Shown here piece by piece: positions 23,885-31,233 of a stretch of 38,845 nucleotides of DNA (positions are counted from its first letter, which is position 1; each line of letters begins with the position of its first letter). This stretch comes from a virus: positions 1 through 38,845 of IMG/VR virus record IMGVR_UViG_3300025141_015523; one strand, given 5' to 3'. The position numbers were made by a program, and so were the translations under genes. The notes under the pieces are model-generated. The model did no database searches, was not told the DNA's origin, and saw nothing but the letters and a program-made list of their open reading frames with translations.

Positions 23885-25714
23885 TCAACTACCTCCGTCT
23901 TCTCCATCAAGCCCTCTGATAATAACCAGACCATACATGTCGGGTCGAACCATTTTCTTAGCGTATCGAGTCATCACACCCTTGCGAGGTACGAAGTCTT
24001 CAACACCAAAGATGGTGGGAGTAACTTGCAGTGGCACATAAGGTGCGTACACATAACCAGACTCAAGGAATGAAGAACCTTTACGGCCAACAAGAACAAC
24101 GTTCCTGTGGAAGTAGGGATCTACATAAACTTCGAATTTCTTCGAAAGAGTTCCAGTTTTGAGGGCGCCGATGGTACCTTTAGCGGTATCAGCAGTTACA
24201 CTAGCTCGGAAACCAGCGGTGAATTCCAAAACGTTAGCAACTTCGGGTGAACAAACTACAAAGTTTGCTCCGCCTCGAAGTACTTTTCTATGAATTTCAG
24301 CGGAAACATCGTTGATGCTTTCAACCAAAGTCTCATACCATTCTGAAACGGTACCGGTGAAGTCAGGAGCTTTTGTAGCAGCGCCAACTTCGGCTCCGGT
24401 TGTTCTGTTTAGGAACATTCCCGGGCTTCTTGACCAATAACGCGTAGCAGCAGTTGCTCCGTTCACGAGATCGTTGAGAAGTTCTCTGTCGATTTCGAGT
24501 GCAATTTGCTCAGACAGAATGCTGGTAAGTTCCACTTCTGCATCCAAGTTATGATAAGCGTTGAGGTCTTGACCCAATTCTGGAGACCACTTGGCTTTCA
24601 GTTTCTTGGTTTGAGCGGTAACAGCGATGCTGTCCACTTTGATGTCAATCTCTGGGATTACATCAACGCCGCGGCCGTTAAAAGACTGTGAAGTAGTGTC
24701 GCCCGCGCCTTCAAGTCCCCATGGATCCGCGCCAAGAACAGAGCCAACAGCTCCGCCGATGTTGAAGTTGTCTCTAGTTGGATAGGTTCCAGCCAAAGTA
24801 CCACCAACAAGCTGTGTACTATTCACAAGGGCGTTGGTCTGGACTCCGCTAGCGACACCAAAATCAACTTGGGCTGAAGCGGATGTACCAAAGACAGTAA
24901 AAATGAGGTTGGTTGTTCCCGAACCGGAATATTGAGTCAAGCGACGAACCAAGCCATAGTTTGTTCCGGCACCAAGACCGGTTATACCGGTCGCCAGTTG
25001 GGCGCGGGTGAAGTTAAATGCCGTAAGGTTGTCAAAGTCACCTTCTGAAAAGAGTGACGCCGATGCTTGAAATTGCATAACACAATAAGCCGTGTCCGAG
25101 CCAGACAAAGCCAAGATATCTGGGTCATATCTAATAGACTTTTTGTCAGCTTCAGTAAGAGCTGCTCCTCCGCCTACGTTGATCAAGAACTTGCGTACAA
25201 GTGCCGGTGTGGCGGAACTAATAGCTCCACTAGGGCTAGAATACGCACCACCCATCAAATAGGGGCCGCCCCTACTAAGAGAAGCTGTGGTGATAATATC
25301 AACACCACCAGTAATTTCGCTAGCAACCTTGGATCCACCATAAATGGATTTATCAACAGTATTGCCAAATCTAGCGCTATTATATGTAAAATCTAGGAAG
25401 AAAATCAGTCCAGAGGGTAAGCTCATAGGCTGAACGCTAACAATATCGTTAGCAATTAATCCGCCGAATACACGTCGGACGATGGGGAAAGCAACAGAAG
25501 AGAATCCTTCTACGTCGCCGGCCGCCATGGAAGAAGCTTCTTTCAAAAGCTGCTTCGCTTGGTTTTCCAAGAGACGTGACATCCCTTGTCGTTTAAAATC
25601 GTTATCAAGGCCTTCGAGCAGACCGGTTTTTTCCCACTTATTCAGCAGGGCTTCCCCCTCTTGTCGAAGATCCCTATCAACGATGCCTTCTGTCAATGTT
25701 TTTAATACAGACAT
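23885..25714 (-). CDS. 23: Major capsid protein, gp23-like
   Basis: A 609-residue precursor. VRRVFGGLIANDIVSVQPMS aligns with T4 gp23 VRRAIPNLIAFDICGVQPMN, and the C-terminal VEDFVPRKGVMTRYAKKMVRP matches the conserved gp23 end. The N-terminal propeptide is helical, and QLLKE59-A60 matches the T4 prohead-protease consensus (Ile/Leu-x-Glu), equivalent to T4 FLTE65-A66. It is about 90 residues longer than T4 gp23 (521), with Gly/Ser/Thr-rich insertions around residues 120-330, probably surface loops. It follows the scaffold gene by 25 bases and is closed by a strong terminator. Confidence 0.96.
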   Translation of the reverse strand: MSVLKTLTEGIVDRDLRQEGEALLNKWEKTGLLEGLDNDFKRQGMSRLLENQAKQLLKEASSMAAGDVEGFSSVAFPIVRRVFGGLIANDIVSVQPMSLPSGLIFFLDFTYNSARFGNTVDKSIYGGSKVASEITGGVDIITTASLSRGGPYLMGGAYSSPSGAISSATPALVRKFLINVGGGAALTEADKKSIRYDPDILALSGSDTAYCVMQFQASASLFSEGDFDNLTAFNFTRAQLATGITGLGAGTNYGLVRRLTQYSGSGTTNLIFTVFGTSASAQVDFGVASGVQTNALVNSTQLVGGTLAGTYPTRDNFNIGGAVGSVLGADPWGLEGAGDTTSQSFNGRGVDVIPEIDIKVDSIAVTAQTKKLKAKWSPELGQDLNAYHNLDAEVELTSILSEQIALEIDRELLNDLVNGATAATRYWSRSPGMFLNRTTGAEVGAATKAPDFTGTVSEWYETLVESINDVSAEIHRKVLRGGANFVVCSPEVANVLEFTAGFRASVTADTAKGTIGALKTGTLSKKFEVYVDPYFHRNVVLVGRKGSSFLESGYVYAPYVPLQVTPTIFGVEDFVPRKGVMTRYAKKMVRPDMYGLVIIRGLDGEDGGS

Positions 25715-25739
25715 GTTTTTAATCTCCTTTTAAAATAAA

Positions 25740-26828
25740 TCACGACTTAATTCCGGCTAATTTCTGCCATCTAGAAGAAATAGCCTCTTCGATTGTGTCT
25801 CGTTCTCGTCGTCTTTTCGGAGACACAGTTAACAAGCTTCGTTTTTCAACTGCTTCACTTAGTGATTTTGGAGATCTTTTTCCGGATCCCCCCACCGTGT
25901 TTTGAAGTGTTTCAAAAATTGTTTTAGCCTGTTTAGGTGAATCAGCCCGTGATAATGCTTCGACAATATTTCCTTTTTGTCGCTCATTCAGAGAGGGATT
26001 AGATAAGACTTGATTCGTATAATATAATCTTGCGTTGGTTAGATTTGTCTCAACCAGCTTTGTTTTAAGTTGCTCAACTGTTGTTCCATATTTTTTATTT
26101 TTTGTTTCCATGACATTAATAATCTGGAGAGCTTGTTCCATTAATTTCTTTTGTTTATTGTTTTTATCTTCTAGCTCTTCAACTTTGTCTTTGATCGCAT
26201 TCATTTCTTCGGCATATTCCCATTCCGCGCCTGTAAATGGCTGGAGGTGTCCGGTTGGAACAGTTCTGTAATCTACCTTAAGTTCTTCTTCAACTGCCTG
26301 TCGGATTTGGGATTCTGCAGCATATCTAGCTGTTTCCGGACTAGCTTCTTCTGCTTCGCCTTTTTCTTCTTCGTCAGAATCATCAAAGAAATCCATATCA
26401 CCATCTTCCGTCAATTCAATTTCCTCATCTTCATCTTCGGTGAGGTCAATCTCGATCTCTTCGTCTAATTCCTCTTCCTTATCTTCCGAGACAAGAACCA
26501 TGCTCTCTTCCTTGGGATTGAGTTCTCCGTAAATCTTTTCAATTTGCTCTTCAAGTTGTTCAAGATTAATTGTTATATCATTATCAGATTCTTCAACTGT
26601 TCTGTGCTTATAAGGAAATTGATCGTAGTTTTCTTCTTCCTCCACAACTTCTTCTTCACCTTCGGCTTCGTCTAGACCTAGATCAAGATCATCTTGTTCC
26701 AAAAGGCCATCGACGGCCGTTTTAACTTCTTCTGAATATTTTTCAATAATTGCTTGCTCTGCATTTTTCAGCGCGGCTTCTTTTAATGCCCCAGCATCAA
26801 TAATTGCTTGTTCTAACATCGAAGACAT
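25740..26828 (-). CDS. 22: Prohead scaffolding core protein, gp22-like
   Basis: A 362-residue, highly acidic helical protein: the first 150 residues contain long Glu/Asp runs, and the rest is coiled coil (KDKVEELEDKNNKQKKLMEQ and VEQLKTKLVE). This composition, and the position immediately upstream of gp23, are those of the T4 scaffold gp22, which forms the prohead core and is degraded by gp21. The C-terminal basic segment (SPKRRRERDTIEEAISSRWQ, KLAGIKS) is typical of scaffold ends that contact the capsid shell. It is longer than T4 gp22 (269). A candidate late promoter and an AGGAG site precede it. Confidence 0.75.
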   Translation of the reverse strand: MSSMLEQAIIDAGALKEAALKNAEQAIIEKYSEEVKTAVDGLLEQDDLDLGLDEAEGEEEVVEEEENYDQFPYKHRTVEESDNDITINLEQLEEQIEKIYGELNPKEESMVLVSEDKEEELDEEIEIDLTEDEDEEIELTEDGDMDFFDDSDEEEKGEAEEASPETARYAAESQIRQAVEEELKVDYRTVPTGHLQPFTGAEWEYAEEMNAIKDKVEELEDKNNKQKKLMEQALQIINVMETKNKKYGTTVEQLKTKLVETNLTNARLYYTNQVLSNPSLNERQKGNIVEALSRADSPKQAKTIFETLQNTVGGSGKRSPKSLSEAVEKRSLLTVSPKRRRERDTIEEAISSRWQKLAGIKS

Positions 26829-26861
26829 ATTTTATACTCCTAAGTAAAATAATACTTTTTT

Positions 26862-26869
26862 ATAAATAG
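26862..26869 (-). promoter_or_regulatory. Candidate late promoter upstream of scaffold and capsid genes
   Basis: CTATTTAT on the minus strand in the context GACTACTATTTATAA ends 33 bp before the scaffold ATG. The GACTNCTATTTAT context is shared with the site at 35289. Together with the hairpin at 26883-26904 it looks like the start of a new transcription unit carrying gp22 and gp23. Confidence 0.55.
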
Positions 26870-26882
26870 TAGTCAGATTCAT

Positions 26883-26904
26883 TAAAATCCCTTTGGGTTA
26901 TTTT
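26883..26904 (-). terminator. Terminator-like hairpin before the scaffold/capsid unit
   Basis: On the minus strand AAAATAACCC-AAA-GGGATTTT folds with a 2-base bulge: CCC/GGG plus AAAAT/ATTTT. It overlaps the stop codon of the 134-residue gene. The stem is AT-rich and imperfect, so this is a weaker call than the hairpin after gp23. Confidence 0.4.
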
Positions 26905-27307
26905 AGTTTATGATTATATAGCTCATTTTTATCTCTGTATCATTAGCAACCGTTGTGCCGCTACTATTGACTAACATAAATTGATATTGATTATCTACCG
27001 TTAGGTAAGGAGCCGCAGTAAGACCAATAGCCTTTGATGAATGGCTAGAACTTAGACAAGTAAGAGCAACAAAGGCACCCTCATCTACTACTGAATTTGA
27101 TAATACAATAAGGTTACTAGCTGGACTGGTAAAAACAGCACCATTTGCAGTCGTTCCGTTACTAGTGATAGTTAGAGTACCTCGGGCTCCAGTAGCGGAT
27201 AATATATATGCAGAAGCCAGATCAACTGACGCATCTGCTTTATTTGGAAAAGTAAAGCCATCTGATCCACTAAGAACTATATCCCCTGCAATATATTTGT
27301 AACTCAT
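26903..27307 (-). CDS. Hypothetical beta-rich small protein, possible head decoration
   Basis: A 134-residue protein, Ser/Thr/Ala/Gly/Asn-rich with alternating hydrophobic residues (GTLTITSNGTTANGAVF, YQFMLVNSSGTTVAND), suggesting an all-beta fold. No signal peptide. It is the last of three small genes lying between bS21 and the scaffold gene, in a region otherwise devoted to head assembly; head-surface decoration or fibre proteins are the natural guess, but no family is recognised. It starts 12 bases after the preceding gene and its stop overlaps the terminator-like hairpin. Confidence 0.55.
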   Translation of the reverse strand: MSYKYIAGDIVLSGSDGFTFPNKADASVDLASAYILSATGARGTLTITSNGTTANGAVFTSPASNLIVLSNSVVDEGAFVALTCLSSSHSSKAIGLTAAPYLTVDNQYQFMLVNSSGTTVANDTEIKMSYIIIN

Positions 27308-27319
27308 TGTCTATATCCC

Positions 27320-27844
27320 CTATATCACGCGCCATTCGTCAGAACCGTTTGAGATCAAAGTTACTGAACCGTATGCGGCAATAATTTCAATTGAAGTTGC
27401 TCCATCAATCGTATCAGATCCTCCACGGGCAATCGTTATAGCGTTTGCTCCTGAAGCAGCATTTCCTTCGGCATCTTTAATGGTTAAAACAAATCCGGAA
27501 CGAACACTAGCGCAGGTTGGAAGAGTTACAGTCTTTCCTCCGGTGGTTATGCCAATAACTCTATCAGCAGCGGTGGCTGATGTGTCAACAGCACTTTCTC
27601 TATAAGCAAAATTCATTTTTTCTACCTCAAATAAGAAATCTCTTGGATTCAAACTCTGTGCAACAATATAAGCCTTATCTTCAAATGGAGGCAAAGGGCA
27701 AACATTTTGTGCGATCATCGACTTAACCGTAAACGGAATAAGAGAAAAGGGTATTTGATCAAGCGTTGGAGCTTTTCGCCTTTGTGCGCTTATATTAGCA
27801 GTTGTTTGTATTATAAAGCTGCTATCTGTGTATTTCCTCGCCAT
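27320..27844 (-). CDS. Fibre-like protein with C-terminal beta domain, possible head fibre
   Basis: A 174-residue protein. The N-terminal 85 residues are unique (PLPPFEDKAYIVAQSLNPRD). The C-terminal half, GKTVTLPTCASVRSGFVLTI, then NAITIARGGSDTIDGATSIE and AYGSVTLISNGSDEWRVI, is a repeat-like beta domain I associate with tail-fibre, head-fibre and beta-helix tips (the VTLISNGS-x-WRVI ending is common in phage fibres). Located among head genes, it is more likely attached to the capsid than to the tail. It starts where the previous gene stops (1-base overlap), indicating coordinated expression. Confidence 0.6.
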   Translation of the reverse strand: MARKYTDSSFIIQTTANISAQRRKAPTLDQIPFSLIPFTVKSMIAQNVCPLPPFEDKAYIVAQSLNPRDFLFEVEKMNFAYRESAVDTSATAADRVIGITTGGKTVTLPTCASVRSGFVLTIKDAEGNAASGANAITIARGGSDTIDGATSIEIIAAYGSVTLISNGSDEWRVI

Positions 27845-28224
27845 TATTCGGTAATTCCTGTACCGGTCAATTCAAACATTCTATTCCTATCAATTCTTGT
27901 AAGTTCTGCCATAACTTGAAATCCAGTTGCGGATGTACAAGAAACAAAAATGTCAGTACACTTTACATTCATTGTAAGAGCGTCTTCGGTCGAATTGAAC
28001 TCCCAATAATTCCCGGGAAAGCCTGTCATGCTACCAGTCGGAGCAAAGTGGACTCGAAGATTTCCGCTTCCTGATTGTGCTATGGTAATTGACTTTGTTA
28101 CAAACGGAAAACTAATCTGCTTTTCGTATCCTGCAACCAATGTTGATCCACTTACCCATGGATGTCCACTAACTTGATAAGATCCAACATTACCAATGCC
28201 AACATCATAATAATTCCAAGCCAT
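27844..28224 (-). CDS. Small structural protein, possible capsid decoration
   Basis: A 126-residue protein starting MAWNYYDVGIGNVGSYQVSG. It has a beta-sandwich look: KQISFPFVTKSITIAQSGSG, NLRVHFAPTGS, ALTMNVKCTDIFVSCTSATG. The NYYDVGIGNVGSYQVSG opening reminds me of a conserved small structural protein in marine T4-like genomes located near gp23, but I cannot name it. It is separated from bS21 by 16 bases and overlaps the fibre-like gene by one base. Capsid decoration is inferred from position and fold. Confidence 0.6.
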   Translation of the reverse strand: MAWNYYDVGIGNVGSYQVSGHPWVSGSTLVAGYEKQISFPFVTKSITIAQSGSGNLRVHFAPTGSMTGFPGNYWEFNSTEDALTMNVKCTDIFVSCTSATGFQVMAELTRIDRNRMFELTGTGITE

Positions 28225-28240
28225 TTTCTATTCTCCTAAA

Positions 28241-28477
28241 TTAGTCTCTTTCACCGAGATGTTTTCTAACAGTTCTTTGTTCTCTTCTTTGTTCTCGCTG
28301 CAAAGCCCTTCTAGCTCTTTTTCTCTTTTCACGTCTCTTAACAGAAGGTGGCCGATATGACATTCTATCTCTAACTTCTTCGATAATTCTTTCTTTTTTA
28401 CACTTTTTTATGAACCTTCTGACCAGTCTCTCTGCAGATTCATTATTCCTTTGCGTCACAATAACATTTGTTGCCAT
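28241..28477 (-). CDS. rpsU: Ribosomal protein bS21 homologue
   Basis: A 78-residue, very basic protein. NESAERLVRRFIKKCKKERI, IEEVRDRMSY and PPSVKRREKRKRARR follow the bS21 pattern of E. coli ([40 protein letters not shown]) in order and spacing. Host bS21 binds the 30S subunit near the anti-Shine-Dalgarno region and affects initiation; phage copies are known in aquatic viruses and may bias ribosomes towards phage messages. The unusual point is the location, inside the head-gene cluster 9 bases from its neighbour, implying late expression. It is slightly longer than the 71-residue E. coli protein, with an extra basic tail. Confidence 0.85.
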   Translation of the reverse strand: MATNVIVTQRNNESAERLVRRFIKKCKKERIIEEVRDRMSYRPPSVKRREKRKRARRALQREQRREQRTVRKHLGERD

Positions 28478-28486
28478 AATTGCTTC

Positions 28487-28876
28487 CTATAGTAATTTTC
28501 CCCAATTTTCCATACCGGGGATTGATGAGATATCAACTCCCGCATCACTTGGATTTTGCCCCGATAACGGATTTTTGTTAGATCCTTCTGGGCCCAATGG
28601 AGTCGTATTTTCAAAAACATTAACTCCACCAAGTTTTTGGCTTCCGATTGAATCTAAAAGTCTTTTCCGCGCGTCAATATTATTTTTTTCGGACTTTTTC
28701 TCTCTTTGTTGATTTAAAAGTTTTGTTTGCTTTCTTTCCTGCAGGATGTTTGAGTTGGTTAATCCAATCGCAGTCTCTTGAACAATCTTTGAAAGCATTC
28801 CCTCTTCCAAGAGAACCTCCCGAATACATTCTTTAATCATCGGTTGGATGATTCTTTTTAATTCGCTGACTTTCAT
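28487..28876 (-). CDS. Prohead-region coiled-coil protein
   Basis: A 129-residue protein starting MKVSELKRIIQPMIKECIRE, VLLEEGMLSKIVQE. It is helical in the first 80 residues, with a Gly/Pro/Asp-rich tail ending DAGVDISSIPGMENWGKLL. It sits directly after the gp21 protease gene (1-base gap) in the position of T4 small core/scaffold genes, so a prohead core or internal role is plausible. The opening (MK-x-S/T-x-x-LKRII-x-x-x-I/K-E) echoes the N-terminal module repeated at 36.1-38.7 kb. No catalytic motif is seen. Confidence 0.65.
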   Translation of the reverse strand: MKVSELKRIIQPMIKECIREVLLEEGMLSKIVQETAIGLTNSNILQERKQTKLLNQQREKKSEKNNIDARKRLLDSIGSQKLGGVNVFENTTPLGPEGSNKNPLSGQNPSDAGVDISSIPGMENWGKLL

Positions 28877-28877
28877 T

Positions 28878-29477
28878 TTAGTCCCTTAAAATCTCGTCGA
28901 TGAGGGAATTGATTTTTTCTTTTCCCTCTTTAATATGTTTTTTCTTTGCTTCTTGAAATAAGAAAGCACCTGATGTCGAAGGCTCTTGGACAATATCAAA
29001 ACAAATAAGTTGAAAATCATCCTCCACCAAAGTTTGACCTTGACTTTCTCGGACTGAGCCCATGCCTCGAGAAGAAATTCCAATTTTTACACCACCTTCG
29101 ACTAAAGCTCTAAGAGTTTGGCCAGCGGGCGTGTTTAAAACCTGAAGTTTGCCCTTCACGCTATCTCCATCCCACCAACAGGCTGTAAATTTGTGAGAAA
29201 CATTCCTCAAATTTACTACAGAGTCATCTGGATGATCAAGCTCTCCAACGGCTCTCCCCTCTGTGATGACTTTGTTATATTTCTTTATCTCTCTTTCGAG
29301 AATTGGCCGAGAATAAACCCGCCCATTGCCGTTCTGTCTATCAGCGGCTTGAATAACGCCGGATAAAAATAGAGCATTATGCTCTGTGATCATCCTCTTT
29401 TCTTGTTCTGTGAGTAAATCTTCGCAAACACCATTAGGGCAAAGCTCATAATACTCTCTTAAAACTTGTTTTGACAT
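28878..29477 (-). CDS. 21: Prohead core protease, gp21-like (peptidase S80)
   Basis: A 199-residue serine protease of the T4 gp21 type. GELDHPDD carries the catalytic His (His 82) and KIGISSRGMG the catalytic Ser (Ser 135/136), in the same spacing as T4 gp21; NGNGRVYSRPILEREI is the conserved N-terminal block. It processes gp23, scaffold and core proteins at Ile/Leu-x-Glu sites during head maturation. It lies between portal-linked genes and the scaffold, in T4 order. A GAGG ribosome-binding site lies within the end of the mini-ORF upstream. Confidence 0.92.
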   Translation of the reverse strand: MSKQVLREYYELCPNGVCEDLLTEQEKRMITEHNALFLSGVIQAADRQNGNGRVYSRPILEREIKKYNKVITEGRAVGELDHPDDSVVNLRNVSHKFTACWWDGDSVKGKLQVLNTPAGQTLRALVEGGVKIGISSRGMGSVRESQGQTLVEDDFQLICFDIVQEPSTSGAFLFQEAKKKHIKEGKEKINSLIDEILRD

Positions 29478-29479
29478 TC

Positions 29480-29569
29480 TTATTTCCTCGTTATGCCGGC
29501 GCGACCGGCACGAATAAGCATCCTCTGCTGCAGCGTCTCACCGGTTGAAGTTTCCATTTTTGTATCCAC
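29480..29569 (-). CDS. Mini-ORF upstream of gp21 (29 codons)
   Basis: From GTG 29567-29569 (AAAGGAG 9 bases upstream) this frame encodes MDTKMETSTGETLQQRMLIR, AGRAGITRK; an internal ATG at 29555-29557 gives 25 residues. It fills the 97-base gap between the 94-residue membrane gene and gp21, and its TAA is 2 bases before the gp21 start. A different frame from ATG 29570-29572 (MWIQKWKLQPVRR...) competes for the same ribosome-binding site. Amino-acid content of the first frame looks more protein-like. It could be a small prohead core peptide or only a coupling leader. Confidence 0.45.
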   Translation of the reverse strand: MDTKMETSTGETLQQRMLIRAGRAGITRK

Positions 29570-29574
29570 ATAAT

Positions 29575-29859
29575 CTAACTCCTTTCTATTCGAAATCCGT
29601 CTTCATCGAATAAATAGCATAAAATAAAAGATGTTCCAGAAGATAAGCACCCTAAGCATAAAATATTTACCAAGGAAACATCAAAACTAAATAGTGTGCA
29701 AAATTGATTAATCAAACATAAAAATGCACCCACCCAGAATCCAACACACATTGGACAATGGAAAAAATAATATTTTGGACGAATTTTCTCTAATAATCTA
29801 GAATGAGCTAATATTTTAGTAAGCCCAAATGAAACAAGAATGAAATAAAGTAAACTCAC
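29575..29859 (-). CDS. Small membrane protein with CPMCVGFW motif (DUF1360-like)
   Basis: A 94-residue protein with about three hydrophobic segments (residues 1-18, 38-55, 63-84) and the motif FFHCPMCVGFWVGAF at 33-47, which resembles the C-x-x-C-x-x-FW motif of DUF1360-type membrane proteins in phages and bacteria. Function is unknown; the paired Cys might be redox-active or bind metal. The start is GTG (29857-29859), overlapping the stop of the upstream gene (GTGA). Its location between portal and protease genes is shared, as far as I recall, by marine T4-like relatives. The last codons carry both a candidate late promoter and the ribosome-binding site of the mini-ORF. Confidence 0.65.
   Translation of the reverse strand: MSLLYFILVSFGLTKILAHSRLLEKIRPKYYFFHCPMCVGFWVGAFLCLINQFCTLFSFDVSLVNILCLGCLSSGTSFILCYLFDEDGFRIERS
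29610..29617 (-). promoter_or_regulatory. Candidate late promoter upstream of gp21 unit
   Basis: CTATTTAT on the minus strand inside the 3' end of the 94-residue gene, ending 40 bp before the GTG of the mini-ORF that precedes gp21. Being in coding sequence it is weaker evidence than the three intergenic copies. Confidence 0.35.
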
Positions 29860-30413
29860 TTTTCACCTAATTTCTTAGACTCGTAGACGTAAGGACGATA
29901 GCCATATCCGTAGCCATAATATTTCCCGGGAGGCATCGAGCCTTGCTTTTCTCTTTGCGGAACTTCGCCAAGTTCAGTTGAATGCTCTGGATCCGGATGA
30001 AGAAGAGAATCTTCGTAATCATCTTCAATATCGTCGATAACTTTAAAATAAGGCTCTTCCATTTTTAAAAAATTATAAATTCCAAGCATACAGACACTAA
30101 TTTTATTAATATGATCTTCTTTTGGCTCTAAAAGTGTGCCCATTAACGAGTTGGCAACGTTTCCGGATCTAATACTCGATCGATCTAAAGCGCCCTTTTT
30201 TGTCAAATAAGACAAAAAGCGGTCTTGAGAGTCATATGCTTCGGTCCCATAGTCTTCTTTCGGAAATGTTATAACTTTGCCATTTTTCTTATCTATAAGA
30301 ATGTCTATTTCAGGGTGATCATCAAAAAGATAATCACCATTCAAAGTTTTAAAACCTTCTATAGTGATTTCAGCTTCTAGTCCGGGATCAGATAATTTAA
30401 ATTTAAGCTTCAT
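29856..30413 (-). CDS. Hypothetical protein downstream of portal, Tyr/Gly-rich tail
   Basis: A 185-residue protein from ATG 30411-30413 (MKLKFKLSDPGLEAEITIEG); an ATG five codons upstream is possible but no better supported. The N-terminal 70 residues look beta-rich, the middle helical (KEDHINKISVCMLGIYNFLK), followed by an acidic stretch and an unusual tail, PPGKYYGYGYGYRPYVYES. No family recognised. It overlaps both neighbours (upstream by 11 bases, downstream by a GTGA), so it is part of the portal operon and may be a head-assembly factor. Confidence 0.6.
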   Translation of the reverse strand: MKLKFKLSDPGLEAEITIEGFKTLNGDYLFDDHPEIDILIDKKNGKVITFPKEDYGTEAYDSQDRFLSYLTKKGALDRSSIRSGNVANSLMGTLLEPKEDHINKISVCMLGIYNFLKMEEPYFKVIDDIEDDYEDSLLHPDPEHSTELGEVPQREKQGSMPPGKYYGYGYGYRPYVYESKKLGEK

Positions 30414-31233
30414 TATTATTAATCTCATGTATCAATTCTTGAACTTTTAAAATCTGCAAAATCATCCCCTGATCGATATTCTTATCTTTGTTTGTTGCGA
30501 TAGCTTCTTCGATCAGTTTTAATTTTTCTTTTGTCTCAACACATTCTTCTAGTTTTCGAGCTTTTTTAAGTTCTTTATTAAGACGTCCGATCTCTTCATC
30601 TAGATATATCATAATCCCCGACTTATTATCCGAAAAAGAAAATAAATAATTTTTTATTAAATTTCTCTGCTCTTTTAAAAGAGTATCAGCATATTTTTCA
30701 TTAAATTTCTTAAGAAAAATATTAAAAGAGAGGTTATCAACTGGCTGCATTCTAATTTCTTGATGATTTTCCGAAATCATGGACTTGATAACGTTATTTT
30801 CCAAAAGAACTTTATTTTTCACAGAAACATTCTGGCTAAAAATTTGGGATATGGTTGCTAAATTTTTATAATTTGGCAAAAAATGACCAAATGCTTGCTT
30901 TCCCAGTTTTTGGTTAATAAGCTTGATAAGAGAGGTCTGCTCATTAAACAATTCTTTTTCATCAACTTCAGAATGTCTTTTATATTTTGACTCTACTAAT
31001 AATTTCTCCGCATTTCTGGGGGAAGCATTTTTTGTTTCATAAATTGCCCTAAAAGAATCCAAGTCTTTTTGAAGATTTGTGCCCTTTTTAAAAAACTTAA
31101 CCAATATTCCCTCTATGAGTTTCTTTTTTTCTGACCTTTTATTAACAATCGCCAATGTAAGTTCTCGAATTAAAGACTCATAAAGAAAAGCGGTATTTCT
31201 TTTCTTATTATGCTTGAGTTTACTTGTTTTCAT
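30403..31233 (-). CDS. Hypothetical helical protein downstream of portal
   Basis: A 276-residue, Lys-rich, mostly helical protein beginning MKTSKLKHNKKRNTAFLYES and containing LIRELTLAIVNKRSEKKKLI. The NKKRNTAFLYE-x-LIREL block is one I associate with a conserved gene next to portal in marine T4-like phages, without known function. Its start overlaps the portal 3' end by 14 bases. No signal, membrane or catalytic motif. Candidate roles are prohead initiation or core assembly, by position only. Confidence 0.65.
   Translation of the reverse strand: MKTSKLKHNKKRNTAFLYESLIRELTLAIVNKRSEKKKLIEGILVKFFKKGTNLQKDLDSFRAIYETKNASPRNAEKLLVESKYKRHSEVDEKELFNEQTSLIKLINQKLGKQAFGHFLPNYKNLATISQIFSQNVSVKNKVLLENNVIKSMISENHQEIRMQPVDNLSFNIFLKKFNEKYADTLLKEQRNLIKNYLFSFSDNKSGIMIYLDEEIGRLNKELKKARKLEECVETKEKLKLIEEAIATNKDKNIDQGMILQILKVQELIHEINNNEA

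Noticed and set aside
29484-29505. GC-rich hairpin TGCCGG...CCGGCA upstream of gp21 as a terminator
   Set aside because: No T tract follows, and it falls inside the mini-ORF directly before the gp21 ribosome-binding site; it may affect gp21 translation but is not a convincing terminator.
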